NCBI GenBank assembly: GCA_900549885.1
Contig: URQA01000113.1
Coordinates: 1-7,953 of the forward strand
Direction: 5' to 3'
Source of the DNA: an uncultured Eubacteriales bacterium
GTDB taxonomy: Bacteria; Bacillota; Clostridia; Oscillospirales; Oscillospiraceae
Length of the DNA stretch: 7,953 nucleotides
Every line of letters begins with the position of its first letter. Position 1 is the first letter of the stretch. Shown here in pieces: positions 6,861-7,953 of the stretch. A program made the position numbers and the translations under genes. The notes under the pieces were generated by a model. It was not told the DNA's origin. It ran no database searches and saw only the letters and a program-made list of their open reading frames with translations.

Positions 6861-7556
6861 TTAATTGGTCTGGCTGCTGAAATAGTACCCCACGCCCCAT
6901 TTGGTGAGGATATACTCCGGATTGGCTGGGTCGGGCTCCAGTTTTTCCCTTAGGCGGCGGACGTGGACGTCCACGGTGCGGAATTCCCCGATGTACTCAT
7001 ACCCCCACACCAGGTTCAGGAGGTTCTCCCGGCTGTACACCCGGCCGGGATTGCGCAGAAACAGCTCGATGAGATCAAACTCCTTGGCCGTCAGGTCCAC
7101 CCTTTGACCGTTTTTCCAGGCGGCCCGCTGGTCCACGTCGATGGCGATGGCTCCCCGCTCCAGCCGGTTGGCGTTTTTCTCCTTCTGGGCAGTCTGCCCG
7201 GCCCGGCGCAGCAAGGCCCGTACCCGGGCCTTGAGCTCCAGAATGTTGAAGGGCTTGGTGATATAGTCGTCCGCCCCGCACTCGAAGCCGATGATCTTGT
7301 CCGCATCCTCCCCCCGGGCGGTGAGCATAATCACCGGAACGTTGGAAAACTCCCGAATCTTCATACAGGCCTGGAGTCCGTCGATCTTGGGCATCATCAG
7401 GTCCAGAATGATGAGGTCGAACTGCCCGGTGCGGGCCTGTTCCACCGCCTCTTCACCGTCATAGCCCACCTCCACCTGGTATCCCTCGTTCTCCAGGTTG
7501 AATTTGATGCCCTTAACCAGCACCTTTTCGTCATCCACTACCAGTATCTTCGGCAT
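6861..7556 (-). CDS. OmpR/PhoB-family response regulator
   Basis: DNA-binding response regulator of 231 residues, presumably phosphorylated by the kinase encoded next to it. The receiver domain (about 1-120) has D8-D9, phospho-acceptor Asp52 in LIILDLMMPKIDG, Thr79 in MLTARG and Lys101 in DDYITKPF. The winged-helix domain (about 130-228) includes VDLTAKEFDLIELFL, FRTVDVHVRRLREKLE and ends TKWGVGYYF. The type resembles WalR, PhoB and MtrA; I do not assign a specific symbol. The start is placed at ATG 7556 (MPKILVVDDE) because AGGAGG lies 8 bases upstream. A TTG at 7574 in the same frame would put the ribosome site inside the gene. The gene overlaps the end of uvrC by 26 bases, so it is probably transcribed with uvrC or from a promoter inside it. 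Confidence 0.94.
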   Translation of the reverse strand: MPKILVVDDEKVLVKGIKFNLENEGYQVEVGYDGEEAVEQARTGQFDLIILDLMMPKIDGLQACMKIREFSNVPVIMLTARGEDADKIIGFECGADDYITKPFNILELKARVRALLRRAGQTAQKEKNANRLERGAIAIDVDQRAAWKNGQRVDLTAKEFDLIELFLRNPGRVYSRENLLNLVWGYEYIGEFRTVDVHVRRLREKLEPDPANPEYILTKWGVGYYFSSQTN

Positions 7557-7953
7557 TTGTTTCTCCTCCTGCAATCGCTTGGTCCATAAGCCCCTCCAAA
7601 ATTCCCTCGCCGATGCCCGGCACCTCGGTCAGGGTGGAGGAATAGCTCTTCTTCCGCATCTGCTGCTTGCGGTAGGCATTGGCAAAGCGGTGGGTCTCGT
7701 CCTGGATGGCCGTGATAAAAGTGAATGTCCCCCGGTTCATATTGATGGCGATCTCCCGGCCCTCGCTGTCCACGATGGCACGGGTGCGGTGATGGTCATC
7801 CTTGACCATGCCGTAAAGGGGCACATCGGCCAGCGAAGTGCCTGCCAGTGCCGCCTTGGCCGCGCTGACCTGTCCCCGGCCGCCGTCCATCAGCAGCAGA
7901 TCCGGCTTCTGCCCGAAATAATTATCGCTGCCCTGCCCCTGTGCGGCCAGCGC
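7531..7953 (-). CDS. uvrC: UvrC excinuclease subunit, C-terminal part, shortened tail
   Basis: The last 140 residues of UvrC, the subunit of the UvrABC excinuclease that makes both incisions beside DNA damage. The 5' part lies beyond the right edge. The RNase H-like nuclease domain is recognisable: PDLLLMDGGRGQ (catalytic-type Asp at visible residue 23), YGMVKDDHHRT (Asp52) and QDETHRFANAY (His88). The end is unusual. After the first helix-hairpin-helix signature EVPGIG (ending at visible residue 115) only 25 residues remain, ending in a polar AGGETNAEDTGSG tail. From memory, ordinary UvrC has about 60 more residues forming the (HhH)2 DNA-binding domain. No other frame supplies it, because the response regulator start follows within about 50 bases. 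The gene overlaps that regulator gene by 26 bases. Family assignment is strong; function of the shortened form is uncertain. Confidence 0.9.
   Translation of the reverse strand, partial: ALAAQGQGSDNYFGQKPDLLLMDGGRGQVSAAKAALAGTSLADVPLYGMVKDDHHRTRAIVDSEGREIAINMNRGTFTFITAIQDETHRFANAYRKQQMRKKSYSSTLTEVPGIGEGILEGLMDQAIAGGETNAEDTGSG
7565..7570 (-). promoter_or_regulatory. Ribosome binding site of the OmpR-type regulator gene
   Basis: AGGAGG on the minus strand, 8 bases from the ATG at 7556 and inside the uvrC coding end. It fixes the regulator start at 7556 rather than at the in-frame TTG at 7574. Confidence 0.85.

Overview
The window looks like a chromosomal segment from a GC-rich member of the Bacillota, most plausibly a gut-type Clostridia of the Oscillospirales (Flavonifractor, Oscillibacter or Pseudoflavonifractor-like). 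This is inferred from Gram-positive protein families (VanR/VanS-like pair, GerMN lipoprotein, PucR/CdaR regulator), strong AGGAGG ribosome sites and GC-rich codon use. No rRNA or species marker is present, so the assignment is tentative. Every gene I can support is on the minus strand, so the window reads right to left. It is densely coding: the longest gap is about 75 bases. I found no tRNA, CRISPR, insertion sequence or phage gene.

Right block (7953 down to 4440): the 3' end of uvrC (nucleotide excision repair) overlaps an OmpR-type response regulator gene. A histidine kinase gene follows after 31 bases. The kinase stop overlaps, as ATGA, the start of a lipoprotein gene with two GerMN domains. 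The last three look like one unit: sensor kinase, its regulator and a surface lipoprotein. The layout resembles MtrA-MtrB-LpqB of Actinobacteria. The uvrC end appears to lack most of the C-terminal (HhH)2 domain.

Left block (4440 down to 1): a well-formed sigma-A-type promoter (TTGACA, 18 bases, TAAAAT) stands in front of an O-acetylhomoserine sulfhydrylase gene (homocysteine synthesis). A PucR/CdaR-type regulator gene follows after 44 bases. Then, after 39 bases, comes a VanR-like response regulator gene, overlapping a VanS-like kinase gene that starts at TTG and runs off the left edge. No intrinsic terminator is visible between these genes, so they may share a transcript, but this is inferred from spacing only.

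The main points worth a second look are the shortened UvrC tail, the kinase-regulator-GerMN lipoprotein unit, the VanRS-like pair whose target genes are not in view, and a perfect 13-bp inverted repeat inside the vanS-like gene at the left edge. Nothing in the window clearly demonstrates an entirely new system.
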